Source: Nisaea sp.
GTDB taxonomy: Bacteria; Pseudomonadota; Alphaproteobacteria; Thalassobaculales; Thalassobaculaceae
DNA length: 64,000 nt
Direction: 5' to 3'
Assembly (NCBI RefSeq): GCF_017640745.1
Contig: NZ_JAEPQA010000015.1
Location: forward strand, 1-64,000
The notes under the pieces were generated by a model, which saw only the letters and a list, made by a program, of their open reading frames with translations, had not been told where the DNA came from and searched no databases. The position numbers and the translations under genes are program-made. The stretch's first letter is position 1; each line of letters starts with the position of its first letter. Below are positions 33,933 through 42,557 of this stretch, one piece after another.

Positions 33933-36410
33933 ATGCCGGACGCCGCCGCTACATCCCCGATAGCCACCCCCAACCTGCCCCAGAGCTTTCGCGACTGGTT
34001 CGACGAGAAAGGCTGGCATCCGCACCCTCATCAGATCGAGATGCTGGACGCGGCGCGGCAGGGACGACACGCCCTACTCATCGCGCCGACCGGCGGCGGC
34101 AAGACGCTCGCCGGCTTCCTGCCGAGCCTGATCGAGCTCGCGGAAGCGCCCCACGAAGGCCTGCACACGCTCTACATCTCGCCGCTGAAGGCGCTCGCAG
34201 TCGATATCCACCGCAACCTTCTGCTGCCGATCGAGGAGATGGACCTTCCGATCACGGCAGAAACCCGGACGGGCGATACGTCCCAGTCGAAGAAACAGCG
34301 CCAGCGCGGCACCCCGCCGAACATCCTGCTCACCACGCCGGAGAGCCTCGCCCTCCTGCTCTCCTACACCGACGCACAAAAAATATTTGGACGCCTGCGC
34401 ACCATCGTCGTCGACGAGCTGCATGCCCTCGCCCCGAACAAGCGCGGCGAGCTGCTGGCTCTCGGCCTTGCCCGGCTGGCGCGGCTGGCACCGGATGCGC
34501 GGCGTGTCGGCCTCTCGGCAACCGTCGCCTATCCGGAGGCGCTCGAAGCCTATCTCTCGCCCACGGGACGCGCCGGCCAGTCCGATGTCGCCCGGGTAAC
34601 CGGCGGCGGCGCTGCCGCGGCGGAGGTTAAGATCATGATCGGCCGGGGTCATTTCCCCTGGTCCGGCCATATGGGGACCTATGCGGTCGAGGATATCTAC
34701 GAGCAGATCTGCGGCGCCGAGACCACGCTCGTCTTCGTCAACACGCGGGCGCAGGCGGAGATCCTCTTCCAGGCGCTCTGGCGGGTGAACGAGCAGAACC
34801 TGCCGATCGCCCTGCATCACGGTTCGCTCTCTGCGGAGCAGCGGCGCAAGGTCGAGGCGGTGATGGCCAAGGGCGGACTCCGGGCCGTTGTCGCCACCTC
34901 CTCGCTCGATCTCGGCATCGACTGGGCGGCTGTCGATCTGGTCATTCAGGTCGGGGCACCGAAGGGCTCCTCCCGGCTGCTGCAGCGGATCGGCCGGGCA
35001 AACCACCGGCTCGACCAGCCAAGCCGCGCGATCCTGATTCCGGCCAACCGTTTCGAGGTGCTCGAATGCCAGGCGGCGATCGACGCGGTGAAGGAGATGA
35101 CGCTCGACGGCGACCTGCCGAGCGACGGCGCGCTCGACGTGCTGGCGCAGCATATCCTCGGCACCGCCTGCGCCGGGCCGTTCCATCCGGACCGGCTCTA
35201 TCAGGAAGTCCGCACCGCCGCGCCCTACGCCGATCTGCCGCGCGAGGATTTCGACGCCGTGCTGCGCTTCGTCACCGACGGCGGCTACGCGCTCCGCACC
35301 TACGACCGCTTCCGCCGGCTGAGGCCGACGTCCGAAGGATTGCTCTCGGTGGTCAATGAGAGAGTTGCACGTGCCTACCGGATGAATGTCGGCACCATCG
35401 TCGAGGCGGTGACATTGAAGGTGCGGATGCGGCGCGGGCGCTTCCTCGGCGAGATAGAGGAATATTTCGTCCAGGGCCTGACACCGGGCGACACTTTCCT
35501 CTTCGCCGGCCAGCTCCTGACCTTCGAAGGTGTGCGCGAGACCGTCGTAGAGGTCAGCCCAGGCGGCGACGGGGAGCCTGAAGTCCCAGCCTATATGGGC
35601 GGGCGCCTGCCCTTCACGACCCATCTCTCCGACCGGGTCCGTGTGATGCTGGAGGACGACCGAGACTGGCCGGCATTGCCGGCGCCGGTCGAGGACTGGC
35701 TCCGCATGCAGCAATGGCGCTCGGTCATGCCGAAGCGCGACCGCCTGCTGGTCGAGATCTTCCCGCGCTCCGGCAAGTTCTATCTTGTCGCCTACTGTTT
35801 CGCCGGGCGGAACGCGCACCAGACCCTCGGCATGCTGCTGACCCGCCGCATGGAGCGTGCCGGACTAGACCCGCTCGGCTTCGTCGCGAGCGACTATGTG
35901 ATCGCGGTTTGGGGACTGGAGGAGCCGCGCCGGGAGGATGTAGAGGCCCTGTTCGACCAGGACATGCTCGGCGACGATCTCGAGGAGTGGATGGCTGAGT
36001 CGACGCTGCTGAAGCGCACCTTCCGCAATGTCGCGGTGATCGCCGGGCTGATCGAGCGCAAGCTGCCGGGACACGAGAAGACCGGCCGGCAGGTCACCTT
36101 CAGCGCCGATCTCATCTACGATGTCTTAAGAAGCCACGAGCCGGACCACGTGCTGCTGAAGGCGACGCGCGCCGACGCGGCGCGCGGCCTCACCGACATC
36201 CGCCGTCTGGCGGACCTTCTCGTTCAGGTTCAGGGAAAGATAGACGTCCGCGCTCTGGATCGGGTCTCGCCCCTGGCGGTCCCGATCCTGCTGGAGATCG
36301 GCAAGGAGCAGGTTTACGGCGGCGCCGTCGATAGCCTGCTGGAGGAGGCCGAAGCGGAGCTGGTGGCCGAGGCCACGGGCGGCAACATGCAGGCCCAGTT
36401 GCCGATCTGA
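33933..36410 (+). CDS. Ligase-associated Lhr-like DEXH-box DNA helicase
   Basis: The protein is 825 residues. Motifs: Walker A PTGGGKT (residues 52-58), SPLKALAVD, TTPESLALLLSY, DELHALAPNKRGELL (DEXH), LSATVA, then LVFVNTRAQAEILF, SSLDLGIDWAAVD and LLQRIGRANH in the second RecA domain. The C-terminal region has the Lhr-core winged-helix and the extra domain typical of the ligase-associated type (TIGR04121). It is expected to unwind DNA with ATP during a repair pathway with the exonuclease, ligase and PdeM. It is convergent with the 59-residue gene. Confidence 0.93.
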   Translation: MPDAAATSPIATPNLPQSFRDWFDEKGWHPHPHQIEMLDAARQGRHALLIAPTGGGKTLAGFLPSLIELAEAPHEGLHTLYISPLKALAVDIHRNLLLPIEEMDLPITAETRTGDTSQSKKQRQRGTPPNILLTTPESLALLLSYTDAQKIFGRLRTIVVDELHALAPNKRGELLALGLARLARLAPDARRVGLSATVAYPEALEAYLSPTGRAGQSDVARVTGGGAAAAEVKIMIGRGHFPWSGHMGTYAVEDIYEQICGAETTLVFVNTRAQAEILFQALWRVNEQNLPIALHHGSLSAEQRRKVEAVMAKGGLRAVVATSSLDLGIDWAAVDLVIQVGAPKGSSRLLQRIGRANHRLDQPSRAILIPANRFEVLECQAAIDAVKEMTLDGDLPSDGALDVLAQHILGTACAGPFHPDRLYQEVRTAAPYADLPREDFDAVLRFVTDGGYALRTYDRFRRLRPTSEGLLSVVNERVARAYRMNVGTIVEAVTLKVRMRRGRFLGEIEEYFVQGLTPGDTFLFAGQLLTFEGVRETVVEVSPGGDGEPEVPAYMGGRLPFTTHLSDRVRVMLEDDRDWPALPAPVEDWLRMQQWRSVMPKRDRLLVEIFPRSGKFYLVAYCFAGRNAHQTLGMLLTRRMERAGLDPLGFVASDYVIAVWGLEEPRREDVEALFDQDMLGDDLEEWMAESTLLKRTFRNVAVIAGLIERKLPGHEKTGRQVTFSADLIYDVLRSHEPDHVLLKATRADAARGLTDIRRLADLLVQVQGKIDVRALDRVSPLAVPILLEIGKEQVYGGAVDSLLEEAEAELVAEATGGNMQAQLPI

Positions 36411-36418
36411 AACGCCGG

Positions 36419-36598
36419 TCAGTTAATGACGATCCTCGGAGCGTCTCCGCACATCTCGGAGATGAGATGGCGGGCATGTTCGATCATTTTCGGGTTTTCG
36501 GAGCCGTCGATCGAGAAGACCTTCTCGCCGCCCGTGCGGGAAAAGGAGACGTAGTTGTGCAGTCCGTAATTCGTCAGGAAGTTCGTTTCGTAATTCAT
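36419..36598 (-). CDS. Small protein of unknown function, 59 aa
   Basis: The frame runs from ATG 36598 (AAGGTG a few bases upstream) to TGA at 36419. The product is MNYETNFLTNYGLHNYV at the start, then TGGEKVFSIDGSENPKMIEHA, and a Cys-containing tail EMCGDAPRIVIN. It reads like a genuine coding frame (sensible codon choice), but nothing else supports it. It converges on the helicase stop with 8 bases between. The 253 bases 36599-36851 between its start and PdeM hold no other gene that I can see. Confidence 0.45.
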   Translation of the reverse strand: MNYETNFLTNYGLHNYVSFSRTGGEKVFSIDGSENPKMIEHARHLISEMCGDAPRIVIN

Positions 36599-36851
36599 AG
36601 TCACCTTGCAAATGTTGCGCAGCGTCCTGGACCGCAGACGGTCCGGCGCGATTGAAATCCGTTCGTTTTGTCGGGGAAGAGAACTCTGGCGACCGCCGTT
36701 GCGGTCCTTGGGTCTTTTTACATCGACTTCTAAACGTACCGAACAGATGGGGAGTTTCGACCGGAATACAAGGTCCGGTTCTGCGGCCTGCGGCTGATAC
36801 GGTCTCCGGCACAGCCTTGACCCCGTAGAGCGGATCGGCGAAAGCAGCAGC

Positions 36852-37523
36852 ATGTCCGTCGAAACCTTCCACCTCAACGGCGTCGCCCTGACCGCGGATC
36901 CTGCCGGAATCCTGTTCTGGCCGGAGCGCTCCCTGCTCGTCGTGTCCGATCTGCATTTGGAGAAAGGCTCGAGCTACGCCGTGCGCGGGGTGCATCTGCC
37001 GCCATACGACACGGCCGAGACCCTGAAACGGCTTGCTTTGCTTGTGTCGGCCTACGCGCCCGAGCGGGTGATCTGCCTCGGGGACAATTTCCATGATCTG
37101 GGTGGTCCCGGGCGGATGTCGGAGAGCGACCGGAATGCCCTCGCCGCCCTGGTTGCCGGTCGCGACTGGTGCTGGGTTACCGGCAATCATGACCCGGACC
37201 TGCCGGAGGATCTTCCCGGGCGCAACAGCCTCGAAGAAACGGTCGGCGCACTCACCTTCCGCCACGAGAGCAACCGCAACGGCATTGGCGAGATCAGCGG
37301 CCATTTTCACCCGTCGGCACGGGTGAAGACCCGACAGCGCCACCTGTCCGGCCGTTGCTTCGCACATAACGGCCAGCGCCTTATCATGCCGGCTTTCGGC
37401 ACCCTCACCGGTGGGCTCAGCGTGCGCGACCCGGCGATCGGAGCGGTCCTCGGCCGATCCTTCGAGATTCTGTTTCTCGGCCCGCGCCGCCTCTACCGGT
37501 TTCCGAGCAAGGCCGTCGCTTGA
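36852..37523 (+). CDS. pdeM: Ligase-associated DNA damage response endonuclease PdeM
   Basis: The protein is 223 residues, a calcineurin-type metallophosphoesterase. Metal-binding motifs are SDLHLEKG, LGDNFHD, GNHDPD, GHFHP and the C-terminal His. The family (TIGR04123) belongs to the set that includes the ATP-dependent ligase, MBL exonuclease and Lhr-like helicase; its substrate is a DNA or nucleotide phosphodiester. It is preceded by about 250 bases with no same-strand gene and followed by the photolyase promoter. Confidence 0.92.
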   Translation: MSVETFHLNGVALTADPAGILFWPERSLLVVSDLHLEKGSSYAVRGVHLPPYDTAETLKRLALLVSAYAPERVICLGDNFHDLGGPGRMSESDRNALAALVAGRDWCWVTGNHDPDLPEDLPGRNSLEETVGALTFRHESNRNGIGEISGHFHPSARVKTRQRHLSGRCFAHNGQRLIMPAFGTLTGGLSVRDPAIGAVLGRSFEILFLGPRRLYRFPSKAVA

Positions 37524-37530
37524 GTCAAAG

Positions 37531-37560
37531 TGATCCGCCTGCCGTCGCCTGCCGTATCGC
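37531..37560 (+). promoter_or_regulatory. Candidate ECF-type promoter TGATCC-N18-TATCGC before photolyase
   Basis: TGATCC at 37531-37536 is followed after exactly 18 bases by TATCGC at 37555-37560. An almost identical arrangement, TGATCC-N18-TAACGC, precedes the DUF6134 operon at 46522-46493. TGATCC is the -35 element I remember for the Rhodobacter RpoE (ChrR) singlet-oxygen regulon. A start at 37587 (TTG) gives a 5' leader of about 20 bases. Confidence 0.55.
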
Positions 37561-37586
37561 CACAGCAGCAAATTACGGGTGGCATT

Positions 37587-39044
37587 TTGTCCGAGAAACC
37601 AATCCTTGTCTGGTTCCGCCAGGACCTGCGGCTTAGCGATAATCCGGCTCTGACGGCCGCTGTGGACTCTGGTGCGCCGGTCCTTCCCGTCTATGTTCTG
37701 GATGACGAAACGCCGGGCAGATGGGCGCCGGGCGGCGCATCGCGCTGGTGGCTGCATCACAGCCTCGCCGCGCTCTCCGAAAGACTTGAAAGGCGCGGCG
37801 CCACGCTGCATCTGGTCCGCTCGAAGAACGCGGCTGAGACCATCCGCACCCTCGCATCCGAGATCGGCGCCGGCGCGGTCCATTGGAACCGCTGCTACGA
37901 GCCGTTCGCCATAGCGCGCGACAAGAATCTGAAACAGGCCCTGAAAAGCGACGGGATCGGAACGGAAAGCTTCAATGCCTCACTTCTGTTCGAACCGTGG
38001 GCAGTGAAAACGAAATCCGGTACGGCCCCGAAGGTTTTCTCGCCCTACTGGCGTGCCCTGCGCGCGCTCGGCGATCCGGCGGAGCCGCTCCCCGCGCCCG
38101 AGCATATCCGTGGCGCCATGGCTTCCACGGAGGGCGAAAAGCTCGAGGACTGGAACCTGTTGCCGACAAAGCCCGACTGGGCATCCGGCTTCAACAAGCA
38201 CTGGAAACCCGGCGAGGCCCACGCCCAGGCCCGGCTGGACTGGTTCCTCGAAACTGCGCTGGAAGACTATAAGGACGGCCGGAACTTCCCGGCGAAGCCC
38301 TACGTATCGCGCCTCTCCCCGCATCTCCATTTCGGCGAGATCGGACCGAGGCAGATCTGGCATCGTACGATCGCCTTTTGCCATGCCGAGGACCGCAATC
38401 CCTTTGCCGGATCGGCGGAGCATTTCCTGAAAGAACTGGTCTGGCGGGAGTTTTCCTACTCCCTGCTCTACCACAATCCGGACCTTCCCGAGGCCTGTCT
38501 GCGCCCGGAGTTCGAGCACTTCCCCTGGGACAGGTCGGACAAGGCGCTAAACGCATGGCAGCGCGGGCAGACCGGGATTCCCATTGTCGATGCCGGCATG
38601 CGCGAACTCTGGCAGACCGGCTACATGCACAACCGGGTGCGGATGATCTGTGCCTCCTTCCTGATCAAGCACCTGATGGTGGACTGGCGCGAGGGCGAAG
38701 CGTGGTTCTGGGACACCCTGCTGGACGCCGATCTCGCGAACAATTCGGCTTCCTGGCAATGGGTGGCCGGATCCGGAGCGGATGCCGCCCCCTATTTCCG
38801 CATCTTCAATCCGGTCCTGCAGGGCGAGAAATTCGATCCGGACGGCGACTATACCCGCCGCTGGGTGCCGGAACTTGCCGACGTGCCCGACCGCTGCCTG
38901 CAAAAGCCCTGGGAAGCGCCCGGAGACCCGGCGCCCGACTATCCTGACCCGATCGTCGATCTCGCCGCCGGTCGCGATCGCGCCCTCGCCGCCTACAAGA
39001 ATCTGGGCGATGCGGAACCCGAAAAGGTAGCCGCGTGGGGTTAA
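37587..39044 (+). CDS. phrB: DNA photolyase (CPD class I, cryptochrome/photolyase family)
   Basis: The protein is about 485 residues from TTG 37587; a GTG at 37530 is possible but lies inside the proposed promoter. It has the N-terminal alpha/beta antenna domain (ILVWFRQDLRLSDNPAL) and C-terminal FAD domain with GIPIVDAGMRELWQTGYMHNRVRMICASFL and DADLANNSASWQWVAGSG. The end has PYFRIFNPVLQGEKFDPDG. These are standard light-dependent repair features. It heads the run leading to the amine-oxidase, CFA-like and GPH genes. Confidence 0.92.
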   Translation: MSEKPILVWFRQDLRLSDNPALTAAVDSGAPVLPVYVLDDETPGRWAPGGASRWWLHHSLAALSERLERRGATLHLVRSKNAAETIRTLASEIGAGAVHWNRCYEPFAIARDKNLKQALKSDGIGTESFNASLLFEPWAVKTKSGTAPKVFSPYWRALRALGDPAEPLPAPEHIRGAMASTEGEKLEDWNLLPTKPDWASGFNKHWKPGEAHAQARLDWFLETALEDYKDGRNFPAKPYVSRLSPHLHFGEIGPRQIWHRTIAFCHAEDRNPFAGSAEHFLKELVWREFSYSLLYHNPDLPEACLRPEFEHFPWDRSDKALNAWQRGQTGIPIVDAGMRELWQTGYMHNRVRMICASFLIKHLMVDWREGEAWFWDTLLDADLANNSASWQWVAGSGADAAPYFRIFNPVLQGEKFDPDGDYTRRWVPELADVPDRCLQKPWEAPGDPAPDYPDPIVDLAAGRDRALAAYKNLGDAEPEKVAAWG

Positions 39045-39108
39045 CCACAGCGAAATGCTGCACATGCCGCACAATTCAGAATAGAGTTTGCCCCGGGGGA
39101 GTGAGTGG

Positions 39109-40455
39109 ATGCGTATAGCTGTTGTCGGAAGCGGAATCGCCGGACTCGGCGCGGCTTGGCTGTTGTCATCGCGCTATCAGGTGACCGTCTACGAAGCCAA
39201 TGATCGACTGGGCGGACACAGCAATACGGTAACCGTCGATTACGACGGCCAGGCTGTTCCCGTCGATACCGGCTTCATTGTCTACAACGAGGCGACCTAC
39301 CCGAACCTGATCGGAATGTTCGACTGGCTCGGCGTCAGGACCAAGCCGAGCGACATGTCCTTCAGCGTCTCGGTCGGCGATGGCGCGCTCGAGTACGAGG
39401 GCTCGCTCCGGGGGCTCGTCGCCCAGCCGACGAACCTCCTGAAACCCGGCTATTACCGGATGCTGGCCGACGTCGCCCGATTCTTCGCAGCGGCTCCACG
39501 CCTTCTTGACGAACCGCACGACCCGGACATCACTCTCGGCGCCTTCCTGGAGCGCGAGGGATACGGCGACGGATTTCTCTACGATCATCTCTTGCCGATG
39601 GCGGCCGCGATCTGGTCCTGTCCGGTCGAGACCATGCTCGCCTTCCCGGCCCGCAGCTTTGTTCGTTTCTTCGTCAATCACGGCCTTCTGAAACATATGA
39701 ACCGGCCGCAATGGTTCACCGTCGACGGCGGCTCGCAGAGCTATGTGCGCCGGCTTGCGGAAGAGATCGAACAACGCGGCGGTCAGATCCGTATCGGCCA
39801 TCCGGTACGCGAGATTCGCCGCCTCGAGAGCGGCGTCATGGTGAAGGAGCCGGACGGTTCGGAGACCTTCTACGACCAGATCGTGATCGGCGCCCATGGC
39901 GACGAGGCACTCTCCATGCTGAGCGATGCGGACAGCGCTGAGCGCAATCTGCTCGGCTGCTTCAGCTATCAGGACAATGTCGCGGTGCTCCACCGGGACC
40001 GCAGCCTGATGCCGAGAAGGCGTGCGGCCTGGGCCTCCTGGAACTATCTCGCCGAGGGCCGGCGGAACATGGACCGGGCCGTCGCACTCACCTACTGGAT
40101 GAACCGCCTCCAGAGCATCGACGAAGGACTGCCGCTCTTTGTCACAATGAATCCGCTGCGCGAGCCGGATCCCGCGCTTGAGTTCGCGCGCTTCAACTAT
40201 ACCCATCCGGTCTTCGACAGCGCCGCCGTGCGTGCGCAGTCCGATCTCGGAACCATACAAGGTAGCCGCAATACCTGGTTCTGCGGCAGCTACTGCGGCT
40301 ATGGCTTTCATGAGGACGGCCTCAAAGCCGCGATCGCCGTTGCGCGCGGTCTAGGGATCACGGTTCCCTGGAACACCACGGTCGAGCCCGCGAGCCAGAT
40401 TTGGCTGGCGCGGCAGAATTCCGAAGCAGCGGCACTTGCGACGGGAGACGATTGA
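39109..40455 (+). CDS. FAD-dependent, flavin amine oxidase-like oxidoreductase of the photolyase-CFA operon
   Basis: The protein is 448 residues from ATG 39109, with GGGGGAGTG upstream. The Rossmann motif is VVGSGIAGLGAAWLL, and LGGHSNTV is the second nucleotide contact. It matches the COG2907-type NAD/FAD-binding proteins usually followed by DUF1365 and a CFA-like gene. In Rhodobacter such genes lie in a singlet-oxygen-responsive operon and have been linked to fatty-acid modification. The reaction is not established here. It begins 64 bases after the photolyase stop. Confidence 0.88.
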   Translation: MRIAVVGSGIAGLGAAWLLSSRYQVTVYEANDRLGGHSNTVTVDYDGQAVPVDTGFIVYNEATYPNLIGMFDWLGVRTKPSDMSFSVSVGDGALEYEGSLRGLVAQPTNLLKPGYYRMLADVARFFAAAPRLLDEPHDPDITLGAFLEREGYGDGFLYDHLLPMAAAIWSCPVETMLAFPARSFVRFFVNHGLLKHMNRPQWFTVDGGSQSYVRRLAEEIEQRGGQIRIGHPVREIRRLESGVMVKEPDGSETFYDQIVIGAHGDEALSMLSDADSAERNLLGCFSYQDNVAVLHRDRSLMPRRRAAWASWNYLAEGRRNMDRAVALTYWMNRLQSIDEGLPLFVTMNPLREPDPALEFARFNYTHPVFDSAAVRAQSDLGTIQGSRNTWFCGSYCGYGFHEDGLKAAIAVARGLGITVPWNTTVEPASQIWLARQNSEAAALATGDD

Positions 40456-40456
40456 G

Positions 40457-41281
40457 ATGGACGACGGGGCAGAACGGATCGCCTCCGCATCCTGCCTCTA
40501 TCGCGGGGCGGTCATGCATGCGCGCCTGCTGCCTTTCCGGCACCGCTTCGTCTACCGCGTGTTCTCGATGCTGGTGGATCTCGACGAGCTCGACGAGCTT
40601 TCCTCCGGGTTGCGCTTCTTCTCGCGCAACCGCTTCAACCTGTTCTCCTATTTCGACCGGGACCACGGCAGCCGCGACGGCATGCCGGTGGCGGGCTGGG
40701 TCCGCGCCCAGCTCCAGGCCGCAGGCTTCGAATCGGGCGAAGGTCGCATTACATCACATTGTTTTCCAAGAATTCTCGGTTTCGTCTTCAACCCGCTGAC
40801 GATCTACTTCTGTCACCACCGGGACGGGCACCTGCAGGCAGTTCTCTATGAGGTGAAGAACACGTTCGGACAGCAGCATTGCTACCTGATCCCCGTCGAG
40901 GACGCGCACGAATCCGAGAGCGCGATCCTGCAGAGCTGCGACAAAGGCTTCTACGTTTCGCCTTTCATGGAGATGAAATCGACCTACCGCTTCCGGCTGA
41001 AGGAACCCGGCGAGAAACTCTCGATCCTGATCCGTCAGGAAACACCGGCCGGAGAGACTCTGATCGCGACCCATACGGGGCGCCGAGAGACGCTCACCGA
41101 CGGCTCGATCCTGAAGATGGCAGCCCTCTATCCGCTCCTCACTCTGAAGGTCGTCACCGGGATCCATTGGGAGGCTCTGAAGCTTTGGGTCAAGGGCGCG
41201 GTCTTCCATGAGAGGCCGGCCGAGCCGGAAAATGCCGTAACCGTGATCGGCAAATCATCCGCCGGGCGGCATGCAGCGTAA
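40457..41281 (+). CDS. DUF1365 family protein
   Basis: The protein is 274 residues from ATG 40457, one base after the oxidoreductase stop. It begins with SCLYRGAVMHARLLPFRHRFVYRVFSM and has LFSYFDRDHG, NPLTIYFCHH and EVKNTFGQQHCYL motifs that define DUF1365. The family occurs with FAD oxidoreductase and CFA-like genes and is thought to act in the same lipid modification; its chemistry is unknown. It has no clear transmembrane helix except a short stretch at the C-terminal third (MAALYPLLTLKVVTG). Confidence 0.9.
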   Translation: MDDGAERIASASCLYRGAVMHARLLPFRHRFVYRVFSMLVDLDELDELSSGLRFFSRNRFNLFSYFDRDHGSRDGMPVAGWVRAQLQAAGFESGEGRITSHCFPRILGFVFNPLTIYFCHHRDGHLQAVLYEVKNTFGQQHCYLIPVEDAHESESAILQSCDKGFYVSPFMEMKSTYRFRLKEPGEKLSILIRQETPAGETLIATHTGRRETLTDGSILKMAALYPLLTLKVVTGIHWEALKLWVKGAVFHERPAEPENAVTVIGKSSAGRHAA

Positions 41282-41311
41282 GCAAGAAGATTGAGAATGG
41301 GGCGAGCTGGA

Positions 41312-42553
41312 ATGACTGATCAAAAGACGGCCGACTATCCGCTTCCGATGACCGGCCTGAGACCGAAACGAACCGACATGCTGATGCCGTGGACCCGGGC
41401 CCTGCTCATCATGTTGAGGGCAGTGCGGATCGGCACGCTGACCGTGCATGCGCCCAATGGCGAGAGCTATCGCTTCGAAGGCCAGACTCCCGGCCCCCAC
41501 GCGGAAGTCAGACTTTCCTCCGACGATGTCAGCCGGAAGCTTCTGCTCGGCGGCGACGTGCGCTTCGGCGAAGCCTACATGGAAGGCGGCTGGGATACCC
41601 CAGATCTCCCCGCCCTGATCGAATTCGGCGCGCAGAACCAGCGCGCCCTCTCCCGCGCCATCGACGGTACCCGCATCGGGCGTTTCTTCAAGTCGCTGCA
41701 GCATTTCGCCAACCGCAACACGAAACGCGGCAGCCGGCGCAACATCGCGCACCATTACGACATCGGGAACGCGTTCTACGGCAAGTGGCTCGACCCGAGC
41801 ATGACCTATTCGGCCGCCGTCTTCGAGGCGGGCGAGGAAGACCTGGAGCCGGCGCAAAGGCGCAAGTACCGGCGGATCGCGGACATGCTGCGCCTCGAGC
41901 CCGGCCAGACCGTGCTGGAGATCGGCTGTGGCTGGGGCGGCTTTGCCTCGGTCGCGGCGCGCGAATACGGCGCCCGGGTGGTCGGCCTGACGCTTTCCCA
42001 GGAACAGCACGATTACGCCATCGAGCGCGCGAAGCGCGAGGGCATCTCCGACAAGGTCTCGATCCAGCTCTGCGACTACCGCGACGTGGACGGACGCTTC
42101 GATCATATCGCCTCGATCGAGATGTTCGAGGCGGTCGGCGAGAAGTACTGGCCGACCTTTTTCGATCAGGTCCGCGCACGTTTGACAGACACGGGCCATG
42201 CCGCGATGCAGATCATCACCATCGACGACGAGGGCTTCGAGACCTACCGGAGAAACCCCGACTTCATTCAGAAATACATCTTCCCGGGCGGCATGCTGCC
42301 CTCTGTCGGCAAACTGACCGAGCACATTGAAGCCTCGGGCCTCGAATGTTTCGCCAATGACGGGTTCGGCAGCCACTATGCGCGCACCCTCGCCATGTGG
42401 CGGGAACGCTTCCACGCGCGCTGGCACGAGATCGCCCCACTCGGCTTCGACGAACGCTTCCGGCGGATGTGGGACTATTACCTCTGCTATTGCGAGGGTG
42501 GCTTCCGCGCGGGCCATATCGATGTCCGGCAGATCGCGCTGAAGCACGCGTGA
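41312..42553 (+). CDS. CFA-synthase-like SAM-dependent fatty-acyl methyltransferase with altered active site
   Basis: The protein is about 413 residues from ATG 41312. The SAM-binding motif is EIGCGWGG (203-210) and E273 (MFEAVGEKYW) matches the catalytic Glu of E. coli Cfa. Two other Cfa active-site residues differ: the Cys of YSC is Ala (Y166-S167-A168-A169) and the His of the LHTIG motif is Gln (Q300 in MQIITI). C139 and H266 in E. coli Cfa line the bicarbonate site. This suggests methyl transfer without ring closure, as in the methyltransferase of furan fatty acid synthesis, rather than a standard cyclopropane synthase. Operon context agrees. Confidence 0.88.
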   Translation: MTDQKTADYPLPMTGLRPKRTDMLMPWTRALLIMLRAVRIGTLTVHAPNGESYRFEGQTPGPHAEVRLSSDDVSRKLLLGGDVRFGEAYMEGGWDTPDLPALIEFGAQNQRALSRAIDGTRIGRFFKSLQHFANRNTKRGSRRNIAHHYDIGNAFYGKWLDPSMTYSAAVFEAGEEDLEPAQRRKYRRIADMLRLEPGQTVLEIGCGWGGFASVAAREYGARVVGLTLSQEQHDYAIERAKREGISDKVSIQLCDYRDVDGRFDHIASIEMFEAVGEKYWPTFFDQVRARLTDTGHAAMQIITIDDEGFETYRRNPDFIQKYIFPGGMLPSVGKLTEHIEASGLECFANDGFGSHYARTLAMWRERFHARWHEIAPLGFDERFRRMWDYYLCYCEGGFRAGHIDVRQIALKHA

Positions 42554-42557
42554 GGGC

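Noticed and set aside
34074-35819. 581-codon minus-strand frame within the Lhr-like helicase gene
   Set aside because: It runs antisense to a gene with full helicase motifs and has no homology signal of its own.
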